Under the pieces are notes generated by a model, which was not told the origin of the DNA, did not search any database, and saw only the letters and a program-made list of their open reading frames with translations. From contig CBDCEE010000003.1 in NCBI GenBank assembly GCA_965215705.1, forward strand, positions 186,001 through 250,000: a stretch of DNA of 64,000 nt, in the 5' to 3' direction. Position 1 is the stretch's first letter; every line of letters starts with the position of its first letter. Below are positions 9,411 to 18,171 of the stretch, piece after piece. The stretch comes from JAAXPZ01 sp965215705. Lineage in GTDB: Bacteria; Campylobacterota; Campylobacteria; Campylobacterales; Sulfurovaceae. The translations under genes and the position numbers were made by a program.

Positions 9411-9416
9411 ATTATA
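9411..9416 (-). promoter_or_regulatory. -10 element placing transcription start at the glycosylase ATG
   Basis: On the minus strand TATAAT is followed by only six bases (ACACCT) before the ATG at 9404, so the expected start of transcription coincides with the start codon. There is no room for a ribosome-binding site. Confidence 0.55.
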
Positions 9417-9422
9417 GCGGGA

Positions 9423-9450
9423 AAATGAGAAATGAGAAATGAGAAATGAG
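9423..9450. repeat. Heptanucleotide tandem repeat (4 x AAATGAG)
   Basis: Four perfect copies of AAATGAG in tandem, followed by a partial unit (AAT). They lie immediately upstream of the -10 box of the glycosylase gene, across its -35 region. Confidence 0.85.
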
Positions 9451-9507
9451 AATTTTTAGAAAATAAGGTGAAGAAAGGATGGAGGAGAGCCTCCAGCCCT
9501 AAGTAGA

Positions 9508-9894
9508 TTACGCTTCTACAGCGACCTCTACCATCGTACCTTCCCAAATTCCGTGCTTAGTGCAGTAACCATGGGCGACTAGTTTCAGCTTCTTCCCTGT
9601 AGGAATGATAGTGAATGTTGTAGTATTGTGTGCCTTGATATTGCCGAGTGTACCTGGGATGTAGGTGGCTTGAGCCAGCTTGGTCTCACCGTTGAACAGT
9701 GTGACTGATTCGATATAGTGATCAAAGTCATCAGGATGTGTATACTCGTTACCCATTTTAACTGTGACCTCAAAAGGCTCTCCAGCTTTGGCTGTGTCGG
9801 CGCATGTGATAAATGGTGAGTGTCTATCAATAAGGTCTTTTTTGGCTTCTCTATCTACTTCAGAGATGTCTACATATTTGTTAATTTTTGGCAT
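9508..9894 (-). CDS. Superoxide reductase-like (neelaredoxin/desulfoferrodoxin-type) protein
   Basis: 128-residue cytosolic protein of the class II superoxide reductase fold, which reduces superoxide to peroxide at a His4-Cys1 iron. The expected ligands are visible: His in DRHSP (residue 25), the two His of HPDDFDHYI, and the Cys and His of CTKHGIW. It has no N-terminal desulforedoxin domain, so it is the one-iron form. The canonical EKHxP loop is replaced by DRHSP, changing the conserved Glu and Lys. It has a consensus AAGGAGG-type site and its own promoter. Confidence 0.85.
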   Translation of the reverse strand: MPKINKYVDISEVDREAKKDLIDRHSPFITCADTAKAGEPFEVTVKMGNEYTHPDDFDHYIESVTLFNGETKLAQATYIPGTLGNIKAHNTTTFTIIPTGKKLKLVAHGYCTKHGIWEGTMVEVAVEA

Positions 9895-9924
9895 AAATGC
9901 CTCCTTTTAGTAAGTAATAGAAGC

Positions 9925-9930
9925 ATTATA
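9925..9930 (-). promoter_or_regulatory. Extended -10 promoter of the superoxide reductase-like gene
   Basis: Minus-strand TGGTATAAT (a TGnTATAAT extended -10), 30 bases upstream of the ATG at 9894. Confidence 0.6.
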
Positions 9931-9969
9931 CCATAAAAAAGCATTAATAAAAGAGTATTTTTGTCCTAT

Positions 9970-10407
9970 TTACTCTTTTATCTGAGCTTGAGCCCATTTC
10001 TTGATGCTTTCTCTCTCCTCTTTGGTGAGTTTGGCTTCAGGGTGTGCCATGATATAGGCGGGAAGAGGCATTTTGATATCGATGGTTTTGACGATACCCT
10101 TGAGCCGCTCCTGCTGCTTCTTCTCGTCGTATTGATTCCAGATATCAAAGTTTAGCCATCTCCTGCCATCTCTCACATGCCCCCGTACCTCAAATGAGAT
10201 AGGTGCGATGTTGGCATACCAAGGCCAATGGGTAGTATTGGAGTGGCAGTCATTGCATGATCTCTTGAATAGCGTCGAAATCTCCTTAGGTGCTTGGATA
10301 GCATCTGCCAGAGTCGCTTTGGGTGCTTCTGGGATATCGACTTTTATCAGTTGGAGCAGAAGCAGTGCAGCTGTTGTCCAACCGATGATATGAAGTAGGG
10401 TTTTCAC
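9970..10407 (-). CDS. Haem-binding domain protein, membrane-anchored cytochrome c-like
   Basis: 145 residues starting at GTG. It has an N-terminal hydrophobic helix (signal anchor, residues 4-22) and one haem c motif, CNDCH, near residue 51. The motif is followed by the W-P-W-Y-A-N pattern (THWPWYANIAPISFEVRGHV) typical of the Haem_bd family, and a C-terminal LTKEERESIKKWAQ segment resembling the end of small cytochrome c domains. It is probably periplasmic. It starts 3 bases after the stop of the upstream small membrane gene, with no strong ribosome site, suggesting translational coupling. Confidence 0.8.
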   Translation of the reverse strand: MKTLLHIIGWTTAALLLLQLIKVDIPEAPKATLADAIQAPKEISTLFKRSCNDCHSNTTHWPWYANIAPISFEVRGHVRDGRRWLNFDIWNQYDEKKQQERLKGIVKTIDIKMPLPAYIMAHPEAKLTKEERESIKKWAQAQIKE

Positions 10408-10410
10408 TCG

Positions 10411-10611
10411 TTACTTCGCTTTGCCGGTGATCGTGCATTGTCCTGTGACTGCACATGCTGGGCAGAGTCCCAGTAACCCAGTGAGGAGAGGTACTGCTCC
10501 TAGATAGAACCAGTTATTACCGCTATAGTAGGCATACCCGATGAGAGCAGCGCCTAGTAAGATACGAAAAGGTTTGCAGAATTTTGCCATTTTGAGTGCA
10601 TTGATTGCCAT
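10411..10611 (-). CDS. DUF2892/YgaP-like small inner-membrane protein
   Basis: 66 residues with a hydrophobic hairpin (ILLGAALIGYAYYSG and FYLGAVPLLTGLLGLCPACAV). The ending LTGLLGLCPACAVTG is characteristic of DUF2892 proteins, whose Cys pair is also found behind rhodanese domains in YgaP. It is encoded directly upstream of the haem-binding protein. No rhodanese domain is attached. The family call rests on the C-terminal motif. Confidence 0.75.
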   Translation of the reverse strand: MAINALKMAKFCKPFRILLGAALIGYAYYSGNNWFYLGAVPLLTGLLGLCPACAVTGQCTITGKAK

Positions 10612-10680
10612 AGTGTTTCCTTTGTATGAAGTTATTTATAATCTGGAACTATACTCACTTTGTCTTAATCGGAAATAAAT

Positions 10681-11616
10681 TTACTTTTTTATGATCTTGG
10701 TAGCCGTCAAAAAGAGGTACTCTTTGCCTGTGATCGTTACCCTAAATCGATGCTGTTGGAGGTACTTTTTGATCCAGTAGATATCTTTGATAAGCAAGGA
10801 CATCTCTGGGTAGGGATAGTTGGGGGCCTTGGCTCCGTGTATGAGCTCTCCGTCAATCCAGCGTGCATTGGGAAAAGCAAATATGATCGCTCCTGTGGGG
10901 CTTAGCTGTGTTTGCACCAGAGACATGACGAGGGTTTTTGTATTGATGCCTGGGCTCTGCAGGGTACTGATAGAGAGGATCAAGTCTTGCTGGGGGAGCT
11001 GTAGTGCTTCAAGATCATTGATGTCATGACAGTGTAGGGTGATGTTAGGGTAGGGTAGGTTTTCTCTGGCTTGGGTGATCGCTGAGTGAGAGTAGTCTAT
11101 ACCGGTGAGTTGCATACTGTCAAAGGTCTTCCTCCCTATATGTGTAAGGATTCCTGAAAATTCATAGCCTTTATTGATCCCCAGATTGAGGATATGTTTG
11201 CGTGTTGTGATCTTGACCGCATCCAGCGCTGCCAAATAATGCCAGGCAAAGCTAGGCTCTTCGAGCTTGTTGATACGGGCAAAGATAGAATTGCTACCAT
11301 ACTTCTCTGTGATATCCTCTACGGCATCAGTGTGAAAGGAGCTGACAGGCTGAAGCTTCTGGTAGTGTACGGTAATGAGAGGGTAGGAAGCGGACTGTGG
11401 CAAGAGCATACGGTAGCCTAGCAGCTCTGCCAGGGATGCCCAGGCTTTGAGGCTATGGTGTGGATAGGATTTTCCCTCTATGTCGATGAACTCTCCTGCA
11501 TAGCTCCCGTTTCCTATATCGGGATTAAGTACGGTAAAAGAGAGTTGCTCTGCATGGTCAGCACTAAGGATCTTGATGATCTCATGCATGGGTGTGGTGC
11601 TAAAGTCATAGACCAT
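10681..11616 (-). CDS. SAM-dependent methyltransferase-like protein
   Basis: 311 residues from the ATG at 11616; a GTG 12 bases upstream is also in frame. The central part has a Rossmann methyltransferase pattern: HILNLGINKGYEFSGIL (motif I region), TGIDYSHSAITQA (acidic residue after strand 2), CHDINDLEAL, then DLILSISTLQSPG. The N-terminal third looks like a separate domain. It overlaps the DUF2461 gene by 11 bases. The substrate is not evident. The fold is moderately confident. Confidence 0.7.
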   Translation of the reverse strand: MVYDFSTTPMHEIIKILSADHAEQLSFTVLNPDIGNGSYAGEFIDIEGKSYPHHSLKAWASLAELLGYRMLLPQSASYPLITVHYQKLQPVSSFHTDAVEDITEKYGSNSIFARINKLEEPSFAWHYLAALDAVKITTRKHILNLGINKGYEFSGILTHIGRKTFDSMQLTGIDYSHSAITQARENLPYPNITLHCHDINDLEALQLPQQDLILSISTLQSPGINTKTLVMSLVQTQLSPTGAIIFAFPNARWIDGELIHGAKAPNYPYPEMSLLIKDIYWIKKYLQQHRFRVTITGKEYLFLTATKIIKK

Positions 11617-12316
11617 GCTGCATCTCACTCTCTCTTTGGTGAAGGGTTAGCCCATAGACCCACTGCTGCAGAGGAAGCATCGCTTCATAGATCGCAAAAC
11701 TTTTGTCAAGGATCTTGGCAGAGTGGAAGGTGTGGTCAGGCTTGACACTGTGGTAGGCATACATAGCACGGTAGCGATAGAGATAGCTATGGCTTGCTTC
11801 ACAATCCAACTCACGTGGACAGCGTTTGTAGTGTGGATCGGGTATCTGGTAGCCTTGGACTTTAAGTGCCTCTAAGATACTGTGTAGCTCCTCTCTGTGT
11901 GCATCATGCTGAATGTACTCTCTATAGGCAGAGAGGAGAGGTGGCTTGAAGTTTCGTATCCCCGCTGCCCAAAACACTTCATGCGGTTCATAATGCATAT
12001 AGAAGCTACTACTCTGCATCCTGTGACCACCCCCCTGCCAAAAGAGGAGACCGATCTTGGTCTTGATAGGCTCGATGGGGTGAAATCGGGAGTCTCGATA
12101 GATCTTAAAAAGTGACTTGTTGGTTTTTGGGATAGCATTGATAGTAGGGACGAGTATCTGAAGATGCTCTCCTAACTCCTCAACAAAGACCTGATTAGGT
12201 GCAACAATATACTGATTGTGTCTATCACGGTTTGCCTCGAACCACTCCTTGCTGTTGTTTTCAATGATCTCTGAGAGAAAAGAGAGCCCTGCTTTAGGAA
12301 AGCCTTTAAATGCCAT
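11606..12316 (-). CDS. DUF2461 (TIGR02453-type) protein
   Basis: 236 residues from the ATG at 12316, preceded by AAGG; another in-frame ATG lies at 12343. It begins FKGFPKAGLSFLSEIIENNSK and continues EWFEANRDRHNQYIVAP, the signature opening of DUF2461, with the conserved FKIYRDSRFHPIEPIKTKIG strand. Family members are widespread and their function is unknown. It overlaps the methyltransferase-like gene, forming a two-gene unit. Confidence 0.8.
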   Translation of the reverse strand: MAFKGFPKAGLSFLSEIIENNSKEWFEANRDRHNQYIVAPNQVFVEELGEHLQILVPTINAIPKTNKSLFKIYRDSRFHPIEPIKTKIGLLFWQGGGHRMQSSSFYMHYEPHEVFWAAGIRNFKPPLLSAYREYIQHDAHREELHSILEALKVQGYQIPDPHYKRCPRELDCEASHSYLYRYRAMYAYHSVKPDHTFHSAKILDKSFAIYEAMLPLQQWVYGLTLHQRESEMQHGL

Positions 12317-12534
12317 TATTTCAGCCTTAGTGATAGTATTCATCAGTTAAATTGAATGATATCCTAATTATATCTAATTTGCTGTGAAGAATAGTAAATA
12401 TATGGGAAATTTGTCTCTAGTTTTATCGGGATGTGAGGGCATATAGCGGGATTTTTGCTATCATTATAAATATGCATTATTTTTCAAAAAATAGACTATA
12501 AGATAATGCTATTTTAAAACCGGAGGTATATACA

Positions 12535-13428
12535 ATGGATATCGATAATAAAATGATAGAAGTAGAAGGAGAAGAGATTCCACTGGAGAAACTCATTGCG
12601 GGATACAAACGCTCAAAGGTTGAGAAAACCTTTGTAAAGAAAGCAGTGAGGAAGCGTCGTGACGAGATGTCCCTCAAACCCTATCAGGCAGAGTTGATCA
12701 AACTACAGAAGCATCTGGAAGAGACCAATAAAAAGATGATCATTCTCTTCGAGGGGCGTGATGCTGCCGGTAAAGGTGGAACCATACGCAGAACAACCCG
12801 CTATATGAATGAAAAACACTATAGAGTCGTCGCTCTAGGTAAACCCACAGAAGAGCAGAAGACCCAATGGTTCTATCAAAAGTATGCTGAACATTTTCCA
12901 ACAGGTGGGGAGATCGTACTGTTCGATCGTAGTTGGTATAACCGTGCAATGGTTGAGCATGTGTTTGGCTTCTGTACGCAGAAGGAGTATGAAGACTTCA
13001 TGGATGGTGTTGGTGACTTTGAAAAGGACTTGACCCGACAAGAAACAATTCTGATCAAGCTTTACTTTTCTGTGACCAAGGATGAGCAGGCGAGACGCTT
13101 TGAGAGACGCAAGACTGATCCACTGAGACAGTGGAAGCTTAGCGAGATCGATATGCAGGCACAGGAGCGATGGGATGACTTTACGGTGACCAAGTATGAG
13201 ATGATCAAACAGACTCACACACATAATGCCCCATGGATGGTGGTACGCTCCAACGACAAGCATCGTGCCAGACAAGAAGTACTCAAGATCATACTCAACT
13301 CTGTCAACTATGAAAACAGAGATCAGAGTCTGGACTATGCGCTGGATGAAGAGATCGTGATCTCTGGTGCCAGAGAAACAGAGATCATGGATGCACAGAG
13401 AGCCAGAAGCGGTAAATACGATCATTAA
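12535..13428 (+). CDS. ppk2: Polyphosphate kinase 2 (first of a tandem pair)
   Basis: 297-residue PPK2-family kinase that transfers phosphate between polyphosphate and nucleotides (direction and nucleotide preference depend on class). It has the P-loop FEGRDAAGKGGTI at about residues 73-85, the Walker B-like IVLFDRSWYNRA, and a lid with ARRFERRKTDPLRQWKLS. It has an ACCGGAGG ribosome site 7 bases before the ATG. A second, related PPK2 follows 62 bases downstream. The two differ at the N-terminus and in details, so they may prefer different nucleotides. Confidence 0.93.
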   Translation: MDIDNKMIEVEGEEIPLEKLIAGYKRSKVEKTFVKKAVRKRRDEMSLKPYQAELIKLQKHLEETNKKMIILFEGRDAAGKGGTIRRTTRYMNEKHYRVVALGKPTEEQKTQWFYQKYAEHFPTGGEIVLFDRSWYNRAMVEHVFGFCTQKEYEDFMDGVGDFEKDLTRQETILIKLYFSVTKDEQARRFERRKTDPLRQWKLSEIDMQAQERWDDFTVTKYEMIKQTHTHNAPWMVVRSNDKHRARQEVLKIILNSVNYENRDQSLDYALDEEIVISGARETEIMDAQRARSGKYDH

Positions 13429-13490
13429 AAGTGGGAGATAAGGGAGCGATGGATAAGCGCTCTTCGATCTAAACATTAAAAGGAGAAAAA

Positions 13491-14453
13491 ATGGCAGATA
13501 AAAAAAAGAGCACTAAAAAAGTAGAAAAGCAGTCGAAGAAAAAAGTAGAGGCAAAGGTAAGCAAAAAGACTATGGCGAAAAAAACTTCAGCCAAGAAACA
13601 AGTAGGTAAAAAAGCAAAAAAACGTAGTTTCAAAGAGAAGATGAAAGCCAAAGGCAAGGTACAGATCTGGAAAAAGACCGAAACGATCGAATATGAGAAA
13701 GAGCTTGCCAGTCTACAGGTAGAGCTCCTCAAGTTCCAAAACCATGTCAAAGACAAGGGCTTGAAGATCCTGATGATCTTTGAAGGGCGTGATGCGGCAG
13801 GCAAGGGTGGTACGATCAAGCGTATCACAGAACATCTCAACCCTAGAGGTGCCAGAGTCGTCGCGTTGGAGAAACCCAATGAAAAAGAGTCCACCCAGTG
13901 GTACTTCCAACGCTATGTGACCCATCTACCTGCTGCAGGTGAGATCGTACTGTTCGACCGTAGTTGGTATAACCGCTCGATGGTTGAGCCAGTGATGGGT
14001 TTCTGTACAGAGCGTCAGCACCACAAGTTCCTCAAAGATGCACCAGAGTTTGAAGAGATGCTTGTAGATGAGGGGATACAGCTGTTTAAATTCTACTTCT
14101 CTGTCTCCAAGGATGAGCAGGAACGCAGGTTTAAAGCCAGAGAGACTGATCCTCTCAAGCAGTATAAGCTCTCTCCTGTGGATAAAGAGTCTCAGAGACT
14201 TTGGGATGAGTATAGTCTCGCCAAGTTCATGATGCTCTCTGCTACCCATACCGAAGCAGCCCCCTGGACGATTGTCAAGAGTGATAACAAGAAAAAAGCC
14301 AGACTCAACTGTATCAAGCATATCCTCAATTTTGTAGAGTATCCAGACAAATCAAAGCCCAAAGAGATCGCAGTAGATCGTAAGATCATCGTCTATGGCA
14401 GAGATGAGTCTATAAGGATGGAGAAGCAGTTCAAGTTTAGTATGACGAAGTAG
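13491..14453 (+). CDS. ppk2: Polyphosphate kinase 2 (second of a tandem pair, Lys-rich N-terminus)
   Basis: 320 residues. The first roughly 50 are a lysine/alanine-rich, probably disordered tail (KKSTKKVEKQSKKKV), which could bind polyphosphate. The kinase domain follows with P-loop FEGRDAAGKGGTI near residue 97, FDRSWYNRS and the lid RRFKARETDPLKQYKLS. Downstream of the P-loop it aligns closely with the preceding PPK2, so the pair arose by duplication and one copy gained or kept the basic tail. It converges on the flavoprotein gene with a 17-base overlap. Confidence 0.93.
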   Translation: MADKKKSTKKVEKQSKKKVEAKVSKKTMAKKTSAKKQVGKKAKKRSFKEKMKAKGKVQIWKKTETIEYEKELASLQVELLKFQNHVKDKGLKILMIFEGRDAAGKGGTIKRITEHLNPRGARVVALEKPNEKESTQWYFQRYVTHLPAAGEIVLFDRSWYNRSMVEPVMGFCTERQHHKFLKDAPEFEEMLVDEGIQLFKFYFSVSKDEQERRFKARETDPLKQYKLSPVDKESQRLWDEYSLAKFMMLSATHTEAAPWTIVKSDNKKKARLNCIKHILNFVEYPDKSKPKEIAVDRKIIVYGRDESIRMEKQFKFSMTK

Positions 14454-15735
14454 ATATTCCAGCCACAAATCCACTACTAAACGCCCACTGGAGGTTGTAT
14501 CCTCCACAGGGGCCGTCCAGGTTGACCACTTCTCCACAAAAGTATAACCCCTCTGCCAGTTTACTTTCCATCGTATGAGGATCTATCTCTCCTAGCTTGA
14601 TACCGCCTCTGGTGATCATCGCTTTGTCAAATCCGTCATGTCCTATGACTGTCAGGGGTACCCATGCCAGTAGCTGGATGAGTCTCTCTCTTGTTGATCC
14701 TTTTTGTTTGGAAAAACCTAACAGAGGATCTGCATCTGAGAGTTGACAGAGTACTTCTGAGAGAGAGGTGGGCAGGAGGGTTTCGAGTAGTTGTAAAGTA
14801 GTGTAGTGGGTGTTGTCAGCGTGCTTCTCTCTGATATGTTTTCGCACTGTTTCCTCATTCATCCCTTTAGTCATATTGATTAATATAGGAACCTCTATGT
14901 CTTTATCAAGGAGTGGTGTGATCTCTCTGGAAAAGTCCAGTACCACAGGCCCTCGTATACCCTGTTTGGTAAAGATGAGATCCCCGCGTGCCTGTAGTTT
15001 TCTATACTTTTTAATATCAACGATAATATGGGCATTAGCTATTGTATCTGCACGGCAGGTATCTACCCACTTCTCTGCTACTTTGAGTGGCATCATAGCG
15101 GGAAATATGGAGGTGCTTGTATGTCCAAATAGAGCAGCCAAATCATAGCCATCTCCCTCAGCTCCTAGCTGTGGGTAGCCTTTGCCGCCTGTGGCTAGGA
15201 TGAGGGTTTGGGTGGTGTAGGATATTGGAGTTAAGGTGTGTTGGTACCCCAAGGGCATTTCTGAGGGCACCACACACCCTACGGTAAATTGGTTATTATT
15301 TTTCTTGATTTTTTTCACCCTTTGTCCACATTGTACTTCGACCCCTACACGTTCCATCTCTGTGGAGAGGGCATCGAGGATGGTCTGGGAGCTGTGCCCT
15401 ACAGGGAAGATACGAAATCCATCAGGGGCATCTGTCTCTACCCCTATACTGGTGAAAAAATCCCTCAAGGCATGATGGTCAAAGGCATCGATCGCAGTCT
15501 GCATGAAGCGTCCGTCCTTGCCAAAGGCTTGGGTGAAATCCTCGTTGGAGAGGGTATTGGAGAGGTTGCATCTGCCTCCACCTGTGGCCTTGAGCTTGGC
15601 ACCGATCTTAGGGAGCTTCTCCAGGAGTAGGACGCGCTTGTCTCTTCTTCCGGCTGTGATGGCAGCCATCATCCCTGCAGCACCTGCACCGATGATGAGG
15701 GTATCGTAGGGTTTAGTAGTACTTCCTAAATCCAT
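14437..15735 (-). CDS. HI0933/YhiN-family flavoprotein (NAD(P)/FAD-dependent oxidoreductase)
   Basis: 432 residues. An FAD-binding Rossmann motif, IIGAGAAGMMAAITAG, lies at about residues 14-30, followed by LLLEKLPKIGAKLKATGGGRCNLSN, the hallmark of the HI0933-like flavoproteins. The C-terminal part has RGGIKLGEIDPHTMESK and GLYFCGEVVNLDGPCGGYNLQWAFSSG, which close the FAD site. The physiological substrate of this family is not established. The start overlaps the end of the radical SAM gene by 23 bases, so the two form an operon. Confidence 0.9.
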   Translation of the reverse strand: MDLGSTTKPYDTLIIGAGAAGMMAAITAGRRDKRVLLLEKLPKIGAKLKATGGGRCNLSNTLSNEDFTQAFGKDGRFMQTAIDAFDHHALRDFFTSIGVETDAPDGFRIFPVGHSSQTILDALSTEMERVGVEVQCGQRVKKIKKNNNQFTVGCVVPSEMPLGYQHTLTPISYTTQTLILATGGKGYPQLGAEGDGYDLAALFGHTSTSIFPAMMPLKVAEKWVDTCRADTIANAHIIVDIKKYRKLQARGDLIFTKQGIRGPVVLDFSREITPLLDKDIEVPILINMTKGMNEETVRKHIREKHADNTHYTTLQLLETLLPTSLSEVLCQLSDADPLLGFSKQKGSTRERLIQLLAWVPLTVIGHDGFDKAMITRGGIKLGEIDPHTMESKLAEGLYFCGEVVNLDGPCGGYNLQWAFSSGFVAGISTSSY

Positions 15736-17509
15736 GCGATTCCTTATATGTTCTATAGTTTATCTTCTCTTCTTTGCGTTTGACCCGCTGTTGTTTAGTG
15801 TTTTTATGGAATCCACCTTTTTGTGTGACGATATCTTTTTGCTTCTGCTTACGTTGAGGGTCTTTTTCGACAAAGACAGGTTGCCTTGTCCATGGATCCA
15901 TCTCGGTATAGTACATCAGAGCGGAGTAGGTAGAGGGAGTAGGGATAAATACTTGCACTTGCTCAGGATTAAGGTGCAGTTCACTGTTGGCAAACTCTTT
16001 AAGGTTTTCCATGTCTTTTAGCTCACTCCCTGGATGTGCAGCGATGAGATAGTAGGTCAGGAACTGCTTTTTACCAGAGGCTTTGTTGTAGGCATCAAAG
16101 TCAGCTTTGAACCGCATGAGGGTGTCCTTGTCAGGTTTGTTCATGAGTTTGAGGACTTTGTCATCGATATGTTCAGGGGCGACTTTCATCTGTCCTGAGA
16201 TATGGTGATCGACGAGGGTTTTGAGATAGGCTTTACCATGGCTTTTGTCCTCTTGGATCAGATCATAGCGGATACCACTGTTGACGAATGCTTTTTTGAC
16301 ATGAGGGAGCTTGCGTATCTTGCCTAGCATCTCTATCTGTGGGGCGTGGGTAGGGCGTAGGATAGGACAGACCTGTGAGCTGGTGCAGGGGATATCTTGG
16401 CAGACACCGCTTTTGAGCTTTTTGTCACATTCAAAACCGTACATATTGGCAGTGGCCGCACCGATATCATTGATGATACCTTTGAAATCCTTGTGATGCT
16501 TGAATCGATCTACTTCATTAACGATAGAGTCTTGGCTGCGGCTTCGTATGGTACGTCCTTGGTGTACCGTAATCGCACAGAAGTTGCACTCTCCATAACA
16601 GCCATGATGGGTGGTGACAGAGAACTGTATGGTTTGGAGTCCTCGCACTTCTCCTTGAGCCTTGTAGTAAGGGTGTACATCCCGCTCATAGCCTAGGTCA
16701 TAGACATGGTCGATCTCTTCTGTGGTCATGCTGGGCTGTGGAGGGTTCTGTATGAGATATCGGTTGGCATGCTGCTGGATGAGTCCTTTAGATCCTGGTT
16801 CATTGTTGGCATAAAAATGATGAAACATAGAGATAAAGGCGTTCTTGTCTGCTGCACACGCCTCGTAGCTGGGGAGCTCAAAGAAACCTTTGTCTCGTGC
16901 CACATCTGGCTCTTTGGCGATATAGCTGATACCTGCGATACCCTCGATAGGTGTGCCGTCTCGATAGGCATCGGTGAGCGCTACGACAGCTTTCTCTGCC
17001 ATGCCGTAGACCAGTACGTCTGCTTTGGCATCAAAGAGCAGGCTACGACGTACCTTGTTTGTCCAGAAATCATAATGCGCTACTCTACGTAGGCTAGCCT
17101 CCACGCCACCCAGTACCAGCGGTACGGTATCTTTGAAATGTTGTCTAATGAGGTTGGCATACTTGAGTGTGGCACGGTCTGGGCGACGGTTATTCACCGC
17201 TCCTGGGGTAAAATCATCGCTTTTTCTGAACTTTTTGGTGGCGGTATAGTTGGCGACCATGCTATCGACCAATCCACCGCTGATCCCCCAGTAGAGTCTA
17301 GGTTCTCCCAGACGGGTGATATCTGCTCCGCTGCTGATATCGGGCTGTGCGATCACTCCGACACGATACCCGGCATCGACCAGTATCTTGCCCACGATCG
17401 CGATACCGTTGTAGGCAGTATCGACATAGGTATCACCGGAGACGAGGATCACATCGAGCTGCTCCCAGCCCAAAATGCGTAATTCCTCTTGTGTTGTAGG
17501 CAGAAACAT
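15713..17509 (-). CDS. YgiQ-family radical SAM protein
   Basis: 598 residues. An N-terminal B12-binding-like region (LGWEQLDVILVSGDTYVDTA) is followed by the radical SAM CxxxCxxC motif near residue 305 (HHGCYGECNFCAI). GGVEASLRRVAHYDFW and KVAPEHIDDKVLKLMNKP are YgiQ signatures. It is shorter at the C-terminus than some members, ending in a basic tail. The reaction catalysed is unknown. It is expressed with the downstream flavoprotein gene and divergently from the exported protein at 17.6 kb. Confidence 0.9.
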   Translation of the reverse strand: MFLPTTQEELRILGWEQLDVILVSGDTYVDTAYNGIAIVGKILVDAGYRVGVIAQPDISSGADITRLGEPRLYWGISGGLVDSMVANYTATKKFRKSDDFTPGAVNNRRPDRATLKYANLIRQHFKDTVPLVLGGVEASLRRVAHYDFWTNKVRRSLLFDAKADVLVYGMAEKAVVALTDAYRDGTPIEGIAGISYIAKEPDVARDKGFFELPSYEACAADKNAFISMFHHFYANNEPGSKGLIQQHANRYLIQNPPQPSMTTEEIDHVYDLGYERDVHPYYKAQGEVRGLQTIQFSVTTHHGCYGECNFCAITVHQGRTIRSRSQDSIVNEVDRFKHHKDFKGIINDIGAATANMYGFECDKKLKSGVCQDIPCTSSQVCPILRPTHAPQIEMLGKIRKLPHVKKAFVNSGIRYDLIQEDKSHGKAYLKTLVDHHISGQMKVAPEHIDDKVLKLMNKPDKDTLMRFKADFDAYNKASGKKQFLTYYLIAAHPGSELKDMENLKEFANSELHLNPEQVQVFIPTPSTYSALMYYTEMDPWTRQPVFVEKDPQRKQKQKDIVTQKGGFHKNTKQQRVKRKEEKINYRTYKESHGFRKYY

Positions 17510-17575
17510 AGGACTCCATTAATAATCATTTGGCATAATTATAGCCAAATATACCCACACAGCTATGGAGAAGAT

Positions 17576-18025
17576 ATGAAAAAGATATTACTAACAAGCC
17601 TTATTTTGCTATCACAAAGCCTTATGGCATCATCCGCACCATCCCCCACACCAAAGATGCAGACCCAAGAGCTCTCTATCAAGCAGCTTGCAGAGCAAAA
17701 TATAAAGATCGTTAAACTGGCTGCCGAGGAGATGAACAAAACCCTTCCTCAGACCATAGACAAATACACCACGCTCATCCAGATCTCAGCCAAAGGCACT
17801 ACTCTGGAGTATCTTTTTGAGATCAATACTGGCGCCAAGAGTGATGAAACTGTAAAAAAAGAAGATCATGCCCGTATGGAAAAAGCGATCACAGAGGGAA
17901 TCTGCCACTCCTCCAAACGCTTCCTCGATGCCCAAATTAACATCTCTTATATCTATCGTAGTGCTGCCAGCAAGGTAGAACTGTTCCGCTTTGATATCTC
18001 TCAGGAGAAGTGCTCTGTAAAGTAG
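17576..18025 (+). CDS. Unrecognised exported protein
   Basis: 149 residues from an ATG preceded by GGAGAAG. It has a signal peptide (KKILLTSLILLSQSLMASSA) and a mature part of about 130 residues with two cysteines (ICHSSKRF and QEKCSVK) that could form a disulfide. An upstream in-frame codon at 17489 would add 29 residues lacking signal features and is rejected. It is the first gene of a 16-kb run of exported proteins, but lacks the shared Pho-box-like promoter. No family recognised. Confidence 0.65.
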   Translation: MKKILLTSLILLSQSLMASSAPSPTPKMQTQELSIKQLAEQNIKIVKLAAEEMNKTLPQTIDKYTTLIQISAKGTTLEYLFEINTGAKSDETVKKEDHARMEKAITEGICHSSKRFLDAQINISYIYRSAASKVELFRFDISQEKCSVK

Positions 18026-18090
18026 CATTTCTCCGACCGTCCCAACTTCACTTCGTTCTCTACCTTTTTTAAAAACATCCGTATACTTAC

Positions 18091-18124
18091 TTGACATAAT
18101 TTTGACACAAGTTAATGTTATGAT
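18091..18124 (+). promoter_or_regulatory. Pho-box-like promoter, site A
   Basis: TTGACA at 18091 and again at 18102 (11-bp period), then 11 bp to the -10 box TATGAT at 18119-18124. The first repeat reads TTGACATAATTTTGACACAA, the strongest copy of the motif. The lipoprotein start is 48 bases downstream of the -10. Confidence 0.75.
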
Positions 18125-18171
18125 GTGCCATAGAGATGATATTTTCTCTGAAATATACATAAAGGAATGTT

